Assembly (NCBI GenBank): GCA_013415865.1
Contig: CP058896.1
Span: 331,957-395,956, forward strand
From: Methanomassiliicoccales archaeon
GTDB taxonomy: Archaea; Thermoplasmatota; Thermoplasmata; Methanomassiliicoccales; UBA472
DNA length: 64,000 bases
Reading direction: 5' to 3'
Part shown: positions 34,667 through 43,389 of the stretch, one piece after another
How the letters are laid out: every line of letters begins with the position of its first letter
How positions within the stretch are numbered: position 1 is the first letter of the stretch
The notes under the pieces: generated by a model
What the model was told of the DNA's origin: nothing
The model's input: only the letters and a program-made list of their open reading frames with translations
The model's database searches: none
Made by a program: the position numbers and the translations under genes

Positions 34667-36013
34667 ATGAGGCCAAGGGTGATGATCGCAGGGGAAAGGA
34701 GCGGGGTCGGGAAGACGACCGTGACCCTCGGTCTCCTCGCGGCGCTCAAGGCCAGAGGTCTCGAAGTGCAGCCATTCAAGGTCGGCCCCGACTTCCTAGA
34801 CCCGATGCACCATGACATGGTGTGCTCTCGAAGGTCGAGGAACCTCGATACCTGGATGTTCCCTTCTTATGTCATGAGCTCTTTCCTACGGGCCTCAAAA
34901 GGCGCGGACATCTCGGTCATCGAGGGGGTGATGGGGTTCTATGATGGATACGATGGCATCTCGGAGGAGGGCAGCAGCGCACACCTGTCAAAGCTCCTCT
35001 CCTGCCCTGTGGTGCTGGTGCTCAACGCCTCATCATCGGCCAGGAGCCTTGGTGCCGTGGCGATGGGCTTCAAAGAGTATGACAAGGATGTCGAGATCGC
35101 CGGGGTCGTCTTCAACAATGTGGGCGGCCGTAGACATCTTTCGATGTTGGAATCTTCATTGAGGGGGGTCGAGTGCCTTGGAGGACTTCCTAAGGCCAAG
35201 GACATCGGGCTGGAGAGCAGGCACCTGGGCCTCATACCTGCCAGGGAGGGGGACAATTCTCCTGCCTACGAGGGCATGAGAGCATTGGTCGAGGAGCATC
35301 TGGATGTCAAAAGGATCATTGAGATAGCGAGGTCCGCAAAGAACATCGAAGATGTGGTAGATGACATGCCGTCAGGACTGAAGAGATGCAGGATCGGCGT
35401 AGCGTTGGATGCAGCGTTCAACTTCTATTACGTGGATAATTTTGAGATACTTCGGTCGTTGGGGGCGGAGATCATCGAGTTCTCACCTTTGGCGGATGAG
35501 CTTCCGGATGTGGACGGCCTTTATTTCGGGGGAGGATATCCCGAGGTCTTCGCTCAGGGTCTTTCCTCCAACCTTAGGATGATGGCCGGAGTGAGGAGGG
35601 CCGCTGATGATGGGATGCCGATATATGCCGAATGCGGTGGCCTTATGTACATGTGCTCATCCCTGAGGGACCTGCATGGACGTACCTACAAGATGACGGG
35701 CATCTTTGATGCCGAGGTGGAGATGACAGAAAGGCTCCAGGCGCTCGGATACGTGAGGGCTAGGACATTGAGGCCCAACCTGCTCTCAGACCCGGGTGAA
35801 GAGCTCAGGGGGCATGTGTTCCACTACTCCAGGGTGACCAGGGTGGAGGGCGAGATGAGCTACGAGCTGGACAAGGACAAGGGGATCGTCGGGGGGCTCG
35901 ACGGGCTGTGCCATGAGAACATCCTTGCTTCATACCTTCACCTCCATTTTGGTTCGGCGCCCAAGGCTGCGAGAAGGTTCGTTGAAAGATGCGTTGAGCA
36001 CTCAAGACGATGA
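34667..36013 (+). CDS. cbiA: cobyrinate a,c-diamide synthase
   Basis: CbiA amidates the a and c side chains of cobyrinate with glutamine and ATP. P-loop GERSGVGKTTVTLG is at the N-terminus, FKVGPDFLDPMHH follows, and the C-terminal amidotransferase domain has GGGYPEVFA and the nucleophile in YAECGGLMYM. It has 448 residues. It is paralogous to CfbB at 40.7 kb. Assignment to the corrin rather than F430 branch rests on operon context. Last gene of the cbi operon. Confidence 0.92.
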   Translation: MRPRVMIAGERSGVGKTTVTLGLLAALKARGLEVQPFKVGPDFLDPMHHDMVCSRRSRNLDTWMFPSYVMSSFLRASKGADISVIEGVMGFYDGYDGISEEGSSAHLSKLLSCPVVLVLNASSSARSLGAVAMGFKEYDKDVEIAGVVFNNVGGRRHLSMLESSLRGVECLGGLPKAKDIGLESRHLGLIPAREGDNSPAYEGMRALVEEHLDVKRIIEIARSAKNIEDVVDDMPSGLKRCRIGVALDAAFNFYYVDNFEILRSLGAEIIEFSPLADELPDVDGLYFGGGYPEVFAQGLSSNLRMMAGVRRAADDGMPIYAECGGLMYMCSSLRDLHGRTYKMTGIFDAEVEMTERLQALGYVRARTLRPNLLSDPGEELRGHVFHYSRVTRVEGEMSYELDKDKGIVGGLDGLCHENILASYLHLHFGSAPKAARRFVERCVEHSRR

Positions 36014-36139
36014 GCCTTGAAAAATGTGCCAGATGGGGGTTGCGATCGGAGCTGTTCTCGTCCATGATGGACACTGAGACCGTCGTAAATGGGATCTGTT
36101 AACATCCATCGTGATCAGAACAGGCCCTGGTTATAATTT

Positions 36140-36164
36140 TATTACGAATTTTCAAAAAGTAATA
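36140..36164. promoter_or_regulatory. metal-responsive-type operator, perfect copy (site 3)
   Basis: TATTAC (36140-36145), 13 bp, GTAATA (36159-36164): a perfect 6-bp inverted repeat. Read on the minus strand it shares an AATTCGTAAT core and TTTTT run with the cbiM site. It lies immediately after a TTATAATTTT TATA element (36131-36140) and covers the predicted transcription start, a repressor position. Confidence 0.6.
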
Positions 36165-36189
36165 CTCTAATAATTTGAAATGCCTATGC

Positions 36190-37020
36190 ATGGCGGAAAG
36201 GTCGGTTCATTTGGATGCCTGGCAAAGGGAATGGATGGAAAAGGGGGAATTGTTGCCCGACCATCTGTTGGGCCGGACACCGATGGATATTGCTTCATTC
36301 TGGGATGGGGAAGCGGACCATTACGTATCTGGCCCCGGCTCGCTAAGTGAGGTGGACAAGGCCATCCTGACCTTGCTCGCACAGAACGGCGATCTCAAGG
36401 AGGAAGACCTCGTCCTCGACATCGGATGTGGTCCTGGCCAATATTCGAATTTTTTCGCTGGACTTGTGCGAGGCGTTGTGGCTTTGGATATCTCTAGCAA
36501 GATGATAGGGCATGCTATGGACCTATGCAGGAAAAACGGTCGGAACAACGTCGAATTCATGAACATGCCATGGGAGGACTTCAGCTCAGAGAGGTCTTTT
36601 GACCTTGTGTTCGCATCATTCTGCCCTGCGATATGCAACCTTGACGCATTGATAAAAATGGAATCGCTGTCAAGAAGGAGCTGTTGCATCGTTACAAGAG
36701 GAGGTCCGTGCCATGTGGACGAACATCTTCAGGCATTGGGCCTGTTACTCGGCATGAGGTTCTCCGACGAGGCGTATATGGCCCCCCTCATCATCGAAGC
36801 ACTGGAAGGACTGGGAAGAAGACCACGTTTGCATCATTTCAAGATCGATCGCCCTAAGGCCATTGACCGGAAGCTCTCCATGTCGATCCAGCGTTTCATC
36901 GCGGCTTACTCAAGGGGGATCGGGGAGGGCGATAAGGAGCTTTTTCATAGGATACTTTCCTCGATAAAATGCCCTCAGAGCATCGTCATGACCGTGATAA
37001 TTTGGTCCCCGCGCTTGTGA
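36190..37020 (+). CDS. class I SAM-dependent methyltransferase of unknown substrate
   Basis: The 276-residue protein has a Rossmann SAM-binding core: LVLDIGCGPGQYSNFFAG (motif I), VVALDIS, and FDLVFASFCPAI. A cysteine pair (SRRSCCIVTRGG) and a C-terminal helical extension are unusual. The ATG at 36190 is preferred over TTG 36175. It lies between the cobalamin and F430 operons, and its promoter carries the operator shared with the metal importer. That suggests a role in metal or tetrapyrrole metabolism, which is inference. The substrate cannot be read from the sequence. Confidence 0.75.
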   Translation: MAERSVHLDAWQREWMEKGELLPDHLLGRTPMDIASFWDGEADHYVSGPGSLSEVDKAILTLLAQNGDLKEEDLVLDIGCGPGQYSNFFAGLVRGVVALDISSKMIGHAMDLCRKNGRNNVEFMNMPWEDFSSERSFDLVFASFCPAICNLDALIKMESLSRRSCCIVTRGGPCHVDEHLQALGLLLGMRFSDEAYMAPLIIEALEGLGRRPRLHHFKIDRPKAIDRKLSMSIQRFIAAYSRGIGEGDKELFHRILSSIKCPQSIVMTVIIWSPRL

Positions 37021-37122
37021 TCCGAGGGTTCTCAGGGCTCATATTGCTCGATCTCTCATTTTTGAAAAATCTTTTATTTACTGAGGTCTTACCGTTCTGA
37101 TTTTCACCGATAGGTGGTCTAA

Positions 37123-37521
37123 ATGACAAAAGGAGTGCTAGTGGTAGGGCATGGGAGCAAGCTGCAGTTCAACAGGGACCTGGTTGTGCACATGGCCGAC
37201 GTCCTGGACCGTAGGAAGGAGTTCGGACCGGTGACAGCCGCCTTCATGCAGCTGAACGAGCCGACGATCAAGCAGGGCATAGAGAAGCTCGTAAGGATGG
37301 GGGTGGACGAGATCTACGTGCAACCGTGCTTCCTGGCATCAGGGATACATCTCACTGAGGACATCCCTGGGGAACTAGGGTTCAAGAAAGGGGATACAGC
37401 GGGTTCGATGGTGGTCGAAGGGAAGACCATCCAACTGAAGTATTGCGGACCGATCGGCGCAGATGACAGGATAGCAGATATCCTGGCCGACCGTATCAGA
37501 GAAAGGGTCAAGAAGGGTTGA
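37123..37521 (+). CDS. cfbA: sirohydrochlorin nickel/cobalt chelatase
   Basis: CfbA (CbiX-S) inserts nickel into sirohydrochlorin for F430 and can insert cobalt for cobalamin. The 132-residue short form has metal-binding H10 (VVGHGS) and H76 (ASGIHLTEDIP). TAGGTGG lies nine bases before the ATG, and TTTTATTT near 37071 is a TATA candidate. It heads the cfb operon and overlaps cfbE by four bases. No second chelatase is in the window. Confidence 0.95.
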   Translation: MTKGVLVVGHGSKLQFNRDLVVHMADVLDRRKEFGPVTAAFMQLNEPTIKQGIEKLVRMGVDEIYVQPCFLASGIHLTEDIPGELGFKKGDTAGSMVVEGKTIQLKYCGPIGADDRIADILADRIRERVKKG

Positions 37522-38816
37522 ACTTGAAAGTGTTGGTCCTCGACCAGACCCACGGCGGAGACAGGATCGGCCGGGAGCACAGGAGGCTCGGCCATGATGT
37601 CACTCTGGTGGACGTATACGGCACGATGAGCGCCGAGGAGAGGCGGGCGCTCAGGGACGAGGGGATCAGATGCGAGGTCAGGGCACCTCCAGAAAAGTTC
37701 GACCTGGCCATAGTACCCGTGCATTGTCCTGATAGGTTCCTGGCCGATGCCAGGTACGATGAGAGGATAACCCATCATGAGGCGGTAGGACGCCTGGTCA
37801 GGTTCAAGATGCCGGTCATCGAGGTGACGGGGGTCAGCGGCAAGACCTCGGCATGCCACATCATTGCGCATATGCTTTCCATGACAGGAAGGACCGTGCT
37901 GCTGCACACATCCCGCGGGGATCTACGCCTAAAAGGAGACAAGATAGAGGTAATAAAAGAGAAGACGAGCATCGCCCCCGCCTCGCTCATCGAACTTGCG
38001 GGTCTGGAAGGGTTCGATGTCGCAGTGCTGGAGGAAAGTCTAGGCGGTTGCGGCATCGGCGATGTATGTTGCATAACGAACCTGAACGATGACTATGGCA
38101 TCGCGGGCGGCACGAGGAAGGCCCTCGACGGCAAGGTCCAAATGGTCCGACTTGCGAAGAAGAAGGTCGTTTTCCCCGAGAGGGAGAGGGACCTTTGGTC
38201 CCCATATCTTCCAGAAGGGGTCGAGGACACCACCTTTGGGAGCGAGGGGGATGTCCATGTCGAGTTCGGCAGGGAACTTCAGCTGGGAGTGCCGCTGGAG
38301 TTGAGGGTCTTCGATGGTGGCTCAGTATACTCTGTCAGCCTTTCCAGCATGTTCTTGGCACCTGCATATACGAATGCTTTCGAGACATCTCTGGCCGCCA
38401 TGAAGGCCTTGGGGATCGACATGGAGGCCACCGTCAGGTCCCTCAGCTCGTTCAAGGGCGTACCTGGGAGGGGGGAGATAGAGCGAGAAGGCATGTGGTA
38501 CATGGTCCGCGAGAGGAATCCGGGGGTCGGGGCCAGGAGCATCGGCTGGAACATCTCGATACTTGAGGACCTGTACGGGATCTCGGACATAGGGCTCGTC
38601 ATCGACCCGGTCAATGCAAAGGTATGCGAGAAATTGGACATGCATGCGGTCCTGCGTGTTGTGGCCGAGAAACATTCGGTAAAGAAGGTCTATCTCTTCG
38701 AGAGAAGGTGTGGTGAGGGCAGACGATGGCCGGACCTAGAGAGGATCAAGAACGCCTATGAGGTCTGGGGGAAGCACAAGGTGGTTCTATGGTGCACCAA
38801 GGAGGGGTTCCTTTGA
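37518..38816 (+). CDS. cfbE: coenzyme F430 synthetase (Mur ligase-like)
   Basis: CfbE forms the cyclohexanone ring of F430 from 15,17(3)-seco-F430-17(3)-acid using ATP. It is a Mur-ligase relative with P-loop VTGVSGKTSACH (about residues 94-105), the central EESLGGCGIGDVCCITNLNDDY segment and a C-terminal ligase domain. The start is TTG 37518, in the cfbA stop. Identification rests on the Mur-like fold plus position among cfbA, D, C and B. Confidence 0.92.
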   Translation: MNLKVLVLDQTHGGDRIGREHRRLGHDVTLVDVYGTMSAEERRALRDEGIRCEVRAPPEKFDLAIVPVHCPDRFLADARYDERITHHEAVGRLVRFKMPVIEVTGVSGKTSACHIIAHMLSMTGRTVLLHTSRGDLRLKGDKIEVIKEKTSIAPASLIELAGLEGFDVAVLEESLGGCGIGDVCCITNLNDDYGIAGGTRKALDGKVQMVRLAKKKVVFPERERDLWSPYLPEGVEDTTFGSEGDVHVEFGRELQLGVPLELRVFDGGSVYSVSLSSMFLAPAYTNAFETSLAAMKALGIDMEATVRSLSSFKGVPGRGEIEREGMWYMVRERNPGVGARSIGWNISILEDLYGISDIGLVIDPVNAKVCEKLDMHAVLRVVAEKHSVKKVYLFERRCGEGRRWPDLERIKNAYEVWGKHKVVLWCTKEGFL

Positions 38817-39898
38817 ACGACATCCTGCACCCAAGGCCGAACCCGATAATAGCGGCGATGTACACCCTCCGTGACCTTGATGTGGACGTCATAATCATGC
38901 ATGGCCCTGCTGGCTGCGGCTTCATGGCCTCCAGGAGACTTGAGGAGGCGGGCGTGAGGGTCATCACGACCGGCATGCAGGAGAACGATCTGATCTTCGG
39001 GGCGGAGGACAAGCTCGCGAGGATACTCAAGAAGGTCGAGGAGGACTTCAGGCCCAAGCTCGTCGGTATCGTCGGCACCTGTGCCAGCATGATAATCGGA
39101 GAGAACCTCGACGGCGCGATAAAAAAGGCAGGGCTCAGAGCGAAGGTCATCCCCGTCGATACGCATGGATGTTCCGGACCTAATACCAGCGGGGCGATAA
39201 GGACGCTCGAGGTCGCGGCCGAGAGAGGCATCATCTCCAATGAGGAGTTCCTCAGACAGAAGGAGATGTTGGTCAGGGCCACCCTCATCGAAAAGGACAG
39301 GGGGATCACCTCCAAACAATACCTTGAACCTCATCCAGGCGTGACAAAGCTGACGGTCGCCCTCAGGATCGTCGATGCGCTGAGGCAGGGCAAGCGGGTC
39401 GCGGTGGTGCTCAACGCAAAGAAGGAGACCGCCTATGGCTTCGCTGACATCATGAGGGCCATGGAGGAGGCAAGGTCGAAGTTAGGTGGGGAGGTCGTCC
39501 ACATAGGAAACCTTGATCCGGATGTCGGACTGCCAAGGATCAGACGTTACGCCAGGAACATACTGAGGGACCTGGAGGCCGCCAATGTCAAGGTCGTGGA
39601 GCTGACCGGAGGCCTGGACGAGTACCCCGTGGCGGCCGAAAAGGCCTCGATGCTCCTACAGCAGGGCGGATATGACCTGAGGATAATCGCTGGCCTTCCT
39701 CACCATCTTACTGGTCTCCGGAAGGACGATGTGCTCGTGACCGACCAGCCCAGAGAGCTCAGGAACTACATACAGAACGGTTTCGAGCTGTCGGTCGGCG
39801 AGGTCACCACGCATGCGGACGTGATGAGGACGGACAAGGTCATCAGGAACGAGCTGGGGAACACCATCAGGGAGGTAGCGGAGAAGGGATACCGATGA
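38813..39898 (+). CDS. cfbD: Ni-sirohydrochlorin a,c-diamide reductive cyclase, catalytic subunit
   Basis: CfbD, a NifD-like protein, performs the six-electron reduction and lactam-ring formation in F430 synthesis. Nitrogenase-like segments include MHGPAGCGFMASRR, GIVGTCASMIIGENL and PVDTHGCSGPNTSGA. TTG 38813 is favoured: AAGGAGGGG lies four bases before it and it overlaps the cfbE stop as TTGA. An ATG at 38789 would add eight residues. Followed by its reductase cfbC. This is not a nitrogenase. Confidence 0.94.
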   Translation: MNDILHPRPNPIIAAMYTLRDLDVDVIIMHGPAGCGFMASRRLEEAGVRVITTGMQENDLIFGAEDKLARILKKVEEDFRPKLVGIVGTCASMIIGENLDGAIKKAGLRAKVIPVDTHGCSGPNTSGAIRTLEVAAERGIISNEEFLRQKEMLVRATLIEKDRGITSKQYLEPHPGVTKLTVALRIVDALRQGKRVAVVLNAKKETAYGFADIMRAMEEARSKLGGEVVHIGNLDPDVGLPRIRRYARNILRDLEAANVKVVELTGGLDEYPVAAEKASMLLQQGGYDLRIIAGLPHHLTGLRKDDVLVTDQPRELRNYIQNGFELSVGEVTTHADVMRTDKVIRNELGNTIREVAEKGYR

Positions 39899-40686
39899 GA
39901 CAGATCGCAATATACGGAAAGGGAGGGATCGGGAAGAGCACGATATCTGCGAACCTCGCGGCCTGCTTCGCCGAGATGGGCAAACGGACGTGGTATATTG
40001 GATGCGACCCAAAGGCCGACGGCTCGATGACGCTGCTGGGAGGAAGGAAGGTGCCTACGTTCCTCGAACAGATGAAGGACGGCCTTCGGCCAAAGGACTA
40101 CGAGGTCTCAGTGGGCTATAAGGGCGTCAGATGCATAGAGGTCGGCGGACCAATGGCTGGGGTAGGGTGCGCTGGAAGGGGGATAATCGTTGCAGTGCAG
40201 GCCCTTTCGAGGGACCACTTCAATGAGGAGATCGATGTCATCATCTACGATGTTCCTGGGGATGTCGTGTGCGGGGGCTTTGCCGTACCTCTCAGAGAGA
40301 AGTACGCCAATGAGGTCTACATCGTCACCTCGGGAGAGTACTTGGCCATGTATGCGGCCAATAACATCGCAAGGGGCCTTAACAACCTTGGCGTCAACCT
40401 TGGCGGGCTGATCTGCAATTCAAGAGAGGTCTTGAAGGAAAGGGAGGCGGTAGAGGCCTTCGCGTCACATATTGGTTCAAGGATGATCGGTTTCATCCCC
40501 AGGGACCCTATGGTCAGGGTCTGCGAGAACAAGGGAAGGACGGTCATTGAGTGCGAGCCCTACAGTGCCCAGGCCGAAGAGTATCGCAGACTGTCCAGGG
40601 CGGTCTGGGAAAATGACAGGTTCTCTGTCCCGAGCCCGATGGACCCGGAATCCCTCAGGCAGCTCCTCAGGGAGGTCTCAGGATGA
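39895..40686 (+). CDS. cfbC: Ni-sirohydrochlorin a,c-diamide reductive cyclase, reductase (NifH-like)
   Basis: CfbC delivers electrons to CfbD with ATP hydrolysis. NifH features are intact: P-loop GKGGIGKST (8-16), 4Fe-4S ligands C92 (GVGCAGRG) and C126 (GDVVCGGF), and switch DPKADGSM. The length of 263 residues is normal. It overlaps cfbD and cfbB by four bases each. Confidence 0.95.
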   Translation: MRQIAIYGKGGIGKSTISANLAACFAEMGKRTWYIGCDPKADGSMTLLGGRKVPTFLEQMKDGLRPKDYEVSVGYKGVRCIEVGGPMAGVGCAGRGIIVAVQALSRDHFNEEIDVIIYDVPGDVVCGGFAVPLREKYANEVYIVTSGEYLAMYAANNIARGLNNLGVNLGGLICNSREVLKEREAVEAFASHIGSRMIGFIPRDPMVRVCENKGRTVIECEPYSAQAEEYRRLSRAVWENDRFSVPSPMDPESLRQLLREVSG

Positions 40687-42032
40687 CATCGAGAAGGATC
40701 GTGATCGCTGGGGCGGGAAGCGGTGTCGGGAAGACGACGATAGCCACGGGCATAATGTCATTGCTCTCGAAGAGGATGAAGGTCCAGGCGTTCAAGGTCG
40801 GCCCGGACTTCATCGATCCCATGTTCCATTCCGCGGCCACAGGCAGACCGTCGAGGAATTTGGACTCGTTCTTCATGGATGAGAAGACCTTGAAGAACCT
40901 TTATGGATGGGCCACAAGGGACGCGGACATGGCAGTGATAGAGGGCGTGAGAGGATTGTATGATGGCCTCACCTCAACCGGTGACATTGGGAGCACGGCC
41001 GAGATCGCGAAGCTGCTCAGGGCGCCTGTCGTGCTCGTCGTCAACGCAAGGAGTCTTGCGAAGAGCGCCGCGGCACATGTGCTCGGCTTCAAGATGCTGG
41101 ACCCTGAGGTCCGGATCGACGGTGTCATCCTGAACCATGTTGCCGGGGCGCGTCATCGCGAGAAGGCCAAGGAGGCCGTCGAAAGGCTGACGGGAACAAA
41201 GGTCATCGGATGCATAGAAAGAAGGAGGGAGAGGCTGCCAGAGCGGCATCTTGGACTTGTCACGGTCCCAGAGAAGGAGGATGTCGGGGCGACGATGAGG
41301 CAGGTCGAGGAGCTTGCCATGGAGGTCGATATGGACTCTCTCCTGGCCATCGCTGAAGGTGCCCCTGACATACAGCTTGACGAGAGATGTCCCTACCCAA
41401 AGGCATCGAGGGCCGGCGTCAAGGTCGCGGTCCCCAGGGACAGGGCATTCTCTTTCTACTATCACGAGAACATAGAATCGATACAGATGGCCGGTGGGGA
41501 GGTCGTGTTCTTCCGGCCGACGGAGGGCGATAGGCTGCCAGATGCTGATGCCTATTACATCGGCGGTGGCTACCCTGAGATCTACGCGGGACAGATATCC
41601 AGGAACAAGGATTTCAGGGATGGGCTCCTTGCGGCCTCAGAAGAGGGGAAACTGATATATGGAGAGTGCGGAGGCCTGATGACCCTTTGCAAGAGGATCA
41701 TCGACGGGCCATCTGGCGCCCCGATGGCCGGGGTCTTCGATGTCGATGCCGAGCTGACCGTCGACAGGCAAGGACTGGCATATGTCAGGGCGAAGGCCAC
41801 CGAGAAGAACTTCCTGTTCCCAGGCATGGACATAAGGGGGCACGAGTTCCATTACTCGAGGTTGGTGCCCCTGCCGACTGGGCCCTATGCGTTCGATGTG
41901 CAGAGGGGCACGGGCATCGACGGGTCGCACGATGGCCTCATCAAGAGGAGGACGATAGGGACCTATATGCACCAGCATGCCCTGGCGAACAAGGCGTGGG
42001 GCGGAGCGTTCGTGCGAGAGGCCGCTTTGTGA
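40683..42032 (+). CDS. cfbB: Ni-sirohydrochlorin a,c-diamide synthase
   Basis: CfbB amidates the a and c side chains of Ni-sirohydrochlorin. It has the CbiA architecture: P-loop GAGSGVGKTTIATG, FKVGPDFIDPMFHSAATG, and an amidotransferase domain with GGGYPEIYA and nucleophile YGECGGLMTL. The 449 residues parallel CbiA at 34.7 kb. Placement with cfbA, C, D and E makes the F430 assignment. It ends the cfb operon and converges with a methyltransferase. Confidence 0.94.
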   Translation: MTSRRIVIAGAGSGVGKTTIATGIMSLLSKRMKVQAFKVGPDFIDPMFHSAATGRPSRNLDSFFMDEKTLKNLYGWATRDADMAVIEGVRGLYDGLTSTGDIGSTAEIAKLLRAPVVLVVNARSLAKSAAAHVLGFKMLDPEVRIDGVILNHVAGARHREKAKEAVERLTGTKVIGCIERRRERLPERHLGLVTVPEKEDVGATMRQVEELAMEVDMDSLLAIAEGAPDIQLDERCPYPKASRAGVKVAVPRDRAFSFYYHENIESIQMAGGEVVFFRPTEGDRLPDADAYYIGGGYPEIYAGQISRNKDFRDGLLAASEEGKLIYGECGGLMTLCKRIIDGPSGAPMAGVFDVDAELTVDRQGLAYVRAKATEKNFLFPGMDIRGHEFHYSRLVPLPTGPYAFDVQRGTGIDGSHDGLIKRRTIGTYMHQHALANKAWGGAFVREAAL

Positions 42033-42035
42033 TGA

Positions 42036-42701
42036 TCATCGCGGTCTTCTCATTGTGACCTCATAAAGGTACTTATCGAAAGGGTACGAGCCTTCGACCG
42101 ATTGACGGATGGAAAGTATCTCCCATCCCTTCGACAGCCTCTTGATCTTCTCTTCAGTAAAGAAGTGCACGATGAATCCCATCTGGTTCTGATACATGTC
42201 CTCTCCACAGTGCTTTCCCTTGCCATAGTGCGGGTCCTTGTCGCTACGGACGGAATATATGTTATAACCACCTGGCCTGAGCACCCTTTTCACCTCATCC
42301 ATGATCCTTCCCATCTCCTCCTCGGTGAACTCCATCGTGAAGAACATGTGACTGTATACAGCATCAAATGAGGAATCCGGGAATGGAAGGCCGGCCTTGG
42401 CGTCTATCCTGCACAATCTCAGGTTCTTGATCAATCCATTGCAGGATGTGCACTCCTGAAGTTGGTCCAATCCCGTCTGGCAATAATCTATGGCAGTGAC
42501 CTCAAAGCCATTCTTCAGGAACATGACCGTGTCCCTGCCCTGCCCACATCCCAGTTCCAGCAGTTTTTTGAGATTGTGCCTCTTAAGGACCTCCGCGGAG
42601 CGTATGCCGAACTCGCTCGGCTCGTTCCCAAAGAAGTCCCTCTTCGAGGAGTAGCTCTTCTCCCATATCATCTCCTGCGTCGGCCCCTTGTCCTCGACCA
42701 T
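42036..42701 (-). CDS. class I SAM-dependent methyltransferase
   Basis: This methyltransferase-11-type protein has LLELGCGQGRDTVMFLKNGFEVTAIDY (motifs I-II) and LPFPDSSFDAVYSHMFF (post II). An insert with CNGLIKNLRLC and a late GKGKHCGEDMYQNQMGFIVHFFT segment resembles tellurite-resistance/TehB-like methyltransferases. The substrate is unknown. It is convergent with cfbB, three bases apart. A link to F430 modification would be pure speculation. Confidence 0.8.
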   Translation of the reverse strand: MVEDKGPTQEMIWEKSYSSKRDFFGNEPSEFGIRSAEVLKRHNLKKLLELGCGQGRDTVMFLKNGFEVTAIDYCQTGLDQLQECTSCNGLIKNLRLCRIDAKAGLPFPDSSFDAVYSHMFFTMEFTEEEMGRIMDEVKRVLRPGGYNIYSVRSDKDPHYGKGKHCGEDMYQNQMGFIVHFFTEEKIKRLSKGWEILSIRQSVEGSYPFDKYLYEVTMRRPR

Positions 42702-42759
42702 TTCATCACCATATCCTCCAGGGGGTTCTCCCTGATTTATTGTTGACGGTATTTATCCT

Positions 42760-43278
42760 TCACAGCCCTACCACTTTCAATCCGAGAGACGACTCTAAGG
42801 TCCTGGCGAGCTTGACCAGGTCCTCCTCGTTCCTGCGATGGACCACCTGGACCTTCTTGTTCTTCAAAAAGATAGCTACGGCCTTTCCCTTCCCCCTTCC
42901 CTCATGAGCTACCAGCTCTATCCTGTCGATCTCGTCCTTAGGGATGAGGCCTGGCAGTCCCATTTTCGCTCCTAGCCACGTCGACCTGAACTCTATCCCT
43001 TCCGGGAAAACCATGATGGGGTATGCGAAAGGCGTCGATATGGCCATTGAAAAAATGTATGCGAATATCGCCATTGGCACTAGGAGGGCCAAGAGGAAAA
43101 GCATCTCGAGCGGGACCTGCCCATCATAGATTTGGTAAAATACGAATGCGGTGGCGCATATGGCGATCGAGGACGCAAATGGATAGGCCAGCTTCATGAT
43201 CTTATGTATCTTCACATCCATCCCATCGGGCCGTATCTCCACCAGCAGATCTCTTTTCCTCGCCCCTCCGCCGACCAT
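42760..43278 (-). CDS. membrane protein with PH-like domain
   Basis: The 172-residue protein has an N-terminal beta segment, two membrane helices (about 30-50 and 55-75) and a C-terminal cytoplasmic domain (FPEGIEFRSTWLG ... IPKDEIDRIEL ... FLKNKKVQVVHRRNEEDLVKLARTL). That is the strand-helix pattern of bacterial PH-like (YdbT/bPH) domains. The function is unknown. The ATG at 43278 is chosen; a TTG at 43308 is open. It is divergent from the VOC gene. Confidence 0.6.
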   Translation of the reverse strand: MVGGGARKRDLLVEIRPDGMDVKIHKIMKLAYPFASSIAICATAFVFYQIYDGQVPLEMLFLLALLVPMAIFAYIFSMAISTPFAYPIMVFPEGIEFRSTWLGAKMGLPGLIPKDEIDRIELVAHEGRGKGKAVAIFLKNKKVQVVHRRNEEDLVKLARTLESSLGLKVVGL

Positions 43279-43389
43279 GAAGTGCTGATGGACGAGGGAG
43301 GATATCAACGATGTCCCGTCCTACCGTTGGTGGAGAAAAGGGCATCACCTGGAAACAATATTATATGGTCCCCGTGCGTTCAAAGGTTC

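Noticed and set aside
38813-40686. Nitrogenase NifD/NifH
   Set aside because: Gene size, missing NifK/E/N/B and the cfbA, cfbE and cfbB neighbours identify these as F430 cyclase subunits.
43132-43389. Longer N-terminus for the VOC protein
   Set aside because: This stretch includes the promoter and the start of the divergent membrane-protein gene, and the VOC fold begins after 43390.
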